A stretch of DNA of 5,532 nt from Methanosarcina sp. Its GTDB lineage: Archaea > Halobacteriota > Methanosarcinia > Methanosarcinales > Methanosarcinaceae. Made by a program: the position numbers and the translations under genes. A model generated the notes under the pieces. It had not been told where the DNA came from, ran no database searches, and saw nothing but the letters and a program-made list of their open reading frames with translations. Shown here one piece after another: positions 5,383 to 5,532 of the stretch; the stretch's first letter is position 1; each line of letters opens with the position of its first letter. The stretch is from NCBI GenBank assembly GCA_024280975.1, contig JAMXLQ010000023.1, forward strand, positions 1-5,532, in the 5' to 3' direction.

Positions 5383-5532
5383 GGGCTCTGTAGAAATCGT
5401 TAACTTTATGTAAATACTTTCTATAACTTTTTGAGTAAAATAGATTTAGATTTCTTGATAAAGTTACATTAAATAATGAGGAAGGGATTCTGGACACAAA
5501 CTTTTGAAGGGTAGTGTAATGAGGAATCTTAT
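5383..5532 (+). mobile_element. Possible insertion-sequence end at the right edge
   Basis: GGGCTCTGTAGAAATCG at 5383-5399 resembles the terminal inverted repeat of transposons I associate with Methanosarcina genomes; this is from memory and not verified. It is followed by about 120 bp of AT-rich non-coding DNA and then a possible gene start at 5519, as expected for the left end of an element. The other end, a transposase and a target duplication would lie outside the window. Alternatively it is ordinary downstream sequence. Confidence 0.3.
5519..5532 (+). CDS. Possible start of a further gene (four codons visible)
   Basis: ATG at 5519 is preceded by GAAGGG (5506-5511) seven bases upstream, a plausible SD. 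Only M-R-N-L is visible before the edge, so neither reality nor identity can be judged. If the IS-like end is real, this would be the natural place for a transposase start. Confidence 0.2.

Overview
The window looks like a chromosomal segment from a methanogenic archaeon of the Methanosarcina type (genus is an inference; the domain Archaea is well supported). The evidence is an archaeal GHMP-superfamily shikimate kinase next to a short monofunctional AroQ chorismate mutase, an Era-like GTPase paired with a DUF2073 protein, a fused AbrB-PhoU regulator, compact 'GGAG' Shine-Dalgarno sites, TTTATATA-like promoter boxes and long AT-rich intergenic spacers.

Left part (1-1854, minus strand). A truncated gene of unknown function begins at 110 and runs off the left edge. 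To its right is a tight three-gene minus-strand operon, read right to left: an Era-like GTPase (1854-1213), a DUF2073 protein (1207-848) and a 173-residue protein I do not recognise (842-321). The first two are a conserved archaeal pair of unknown precise role. The third has no Zn-ribbon cysteine motif, so it is not the Zn-ribbon protein I associate with this pair.

Middle (1855-3739). A 627-bp AT-rich spacer without a convincing gene precedes a minus-strand AbrB-PhoU fusion gene. Its AbrB-like DNA-binding domain continues in frame 25 codons upstream of the first ATG/GTG/TTG, and the best-placed start is an ATA codon six bases after a GGGGA site. A 259-bp AT-rich divergent promoter region separates it from the plus-strand operon.

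Right part (3740-5328, plus strand). Shikimate kinase, chorismate mutase and PurE form a compact operon. The first two act in the shikimate/chorismate route to aromatic amino acids. PurE is the carboxylation/mutase step of purine synthesis. Chorismate mutase starts at a TTG overlapping the kinase stop codon (TTGA), with its SD inside the kinase gene, which suggests coupled translation. PurE follows after 21 bp with its own SD.

Right edge (5329-5532). This is AT-rich and non-coding, with a sequence resembling an insertion-sequence end at about 5383; the rest of any such element lies outside the window.

I found no tRNA, rRNA, CRISPR array or recognisable defence system. The points most worth checking are the apparent ATA start, the unknown third gene of the GTPase operon, a stable stem-loop at the 3' end of the PhoU-like gene and the possible mobile-element end.
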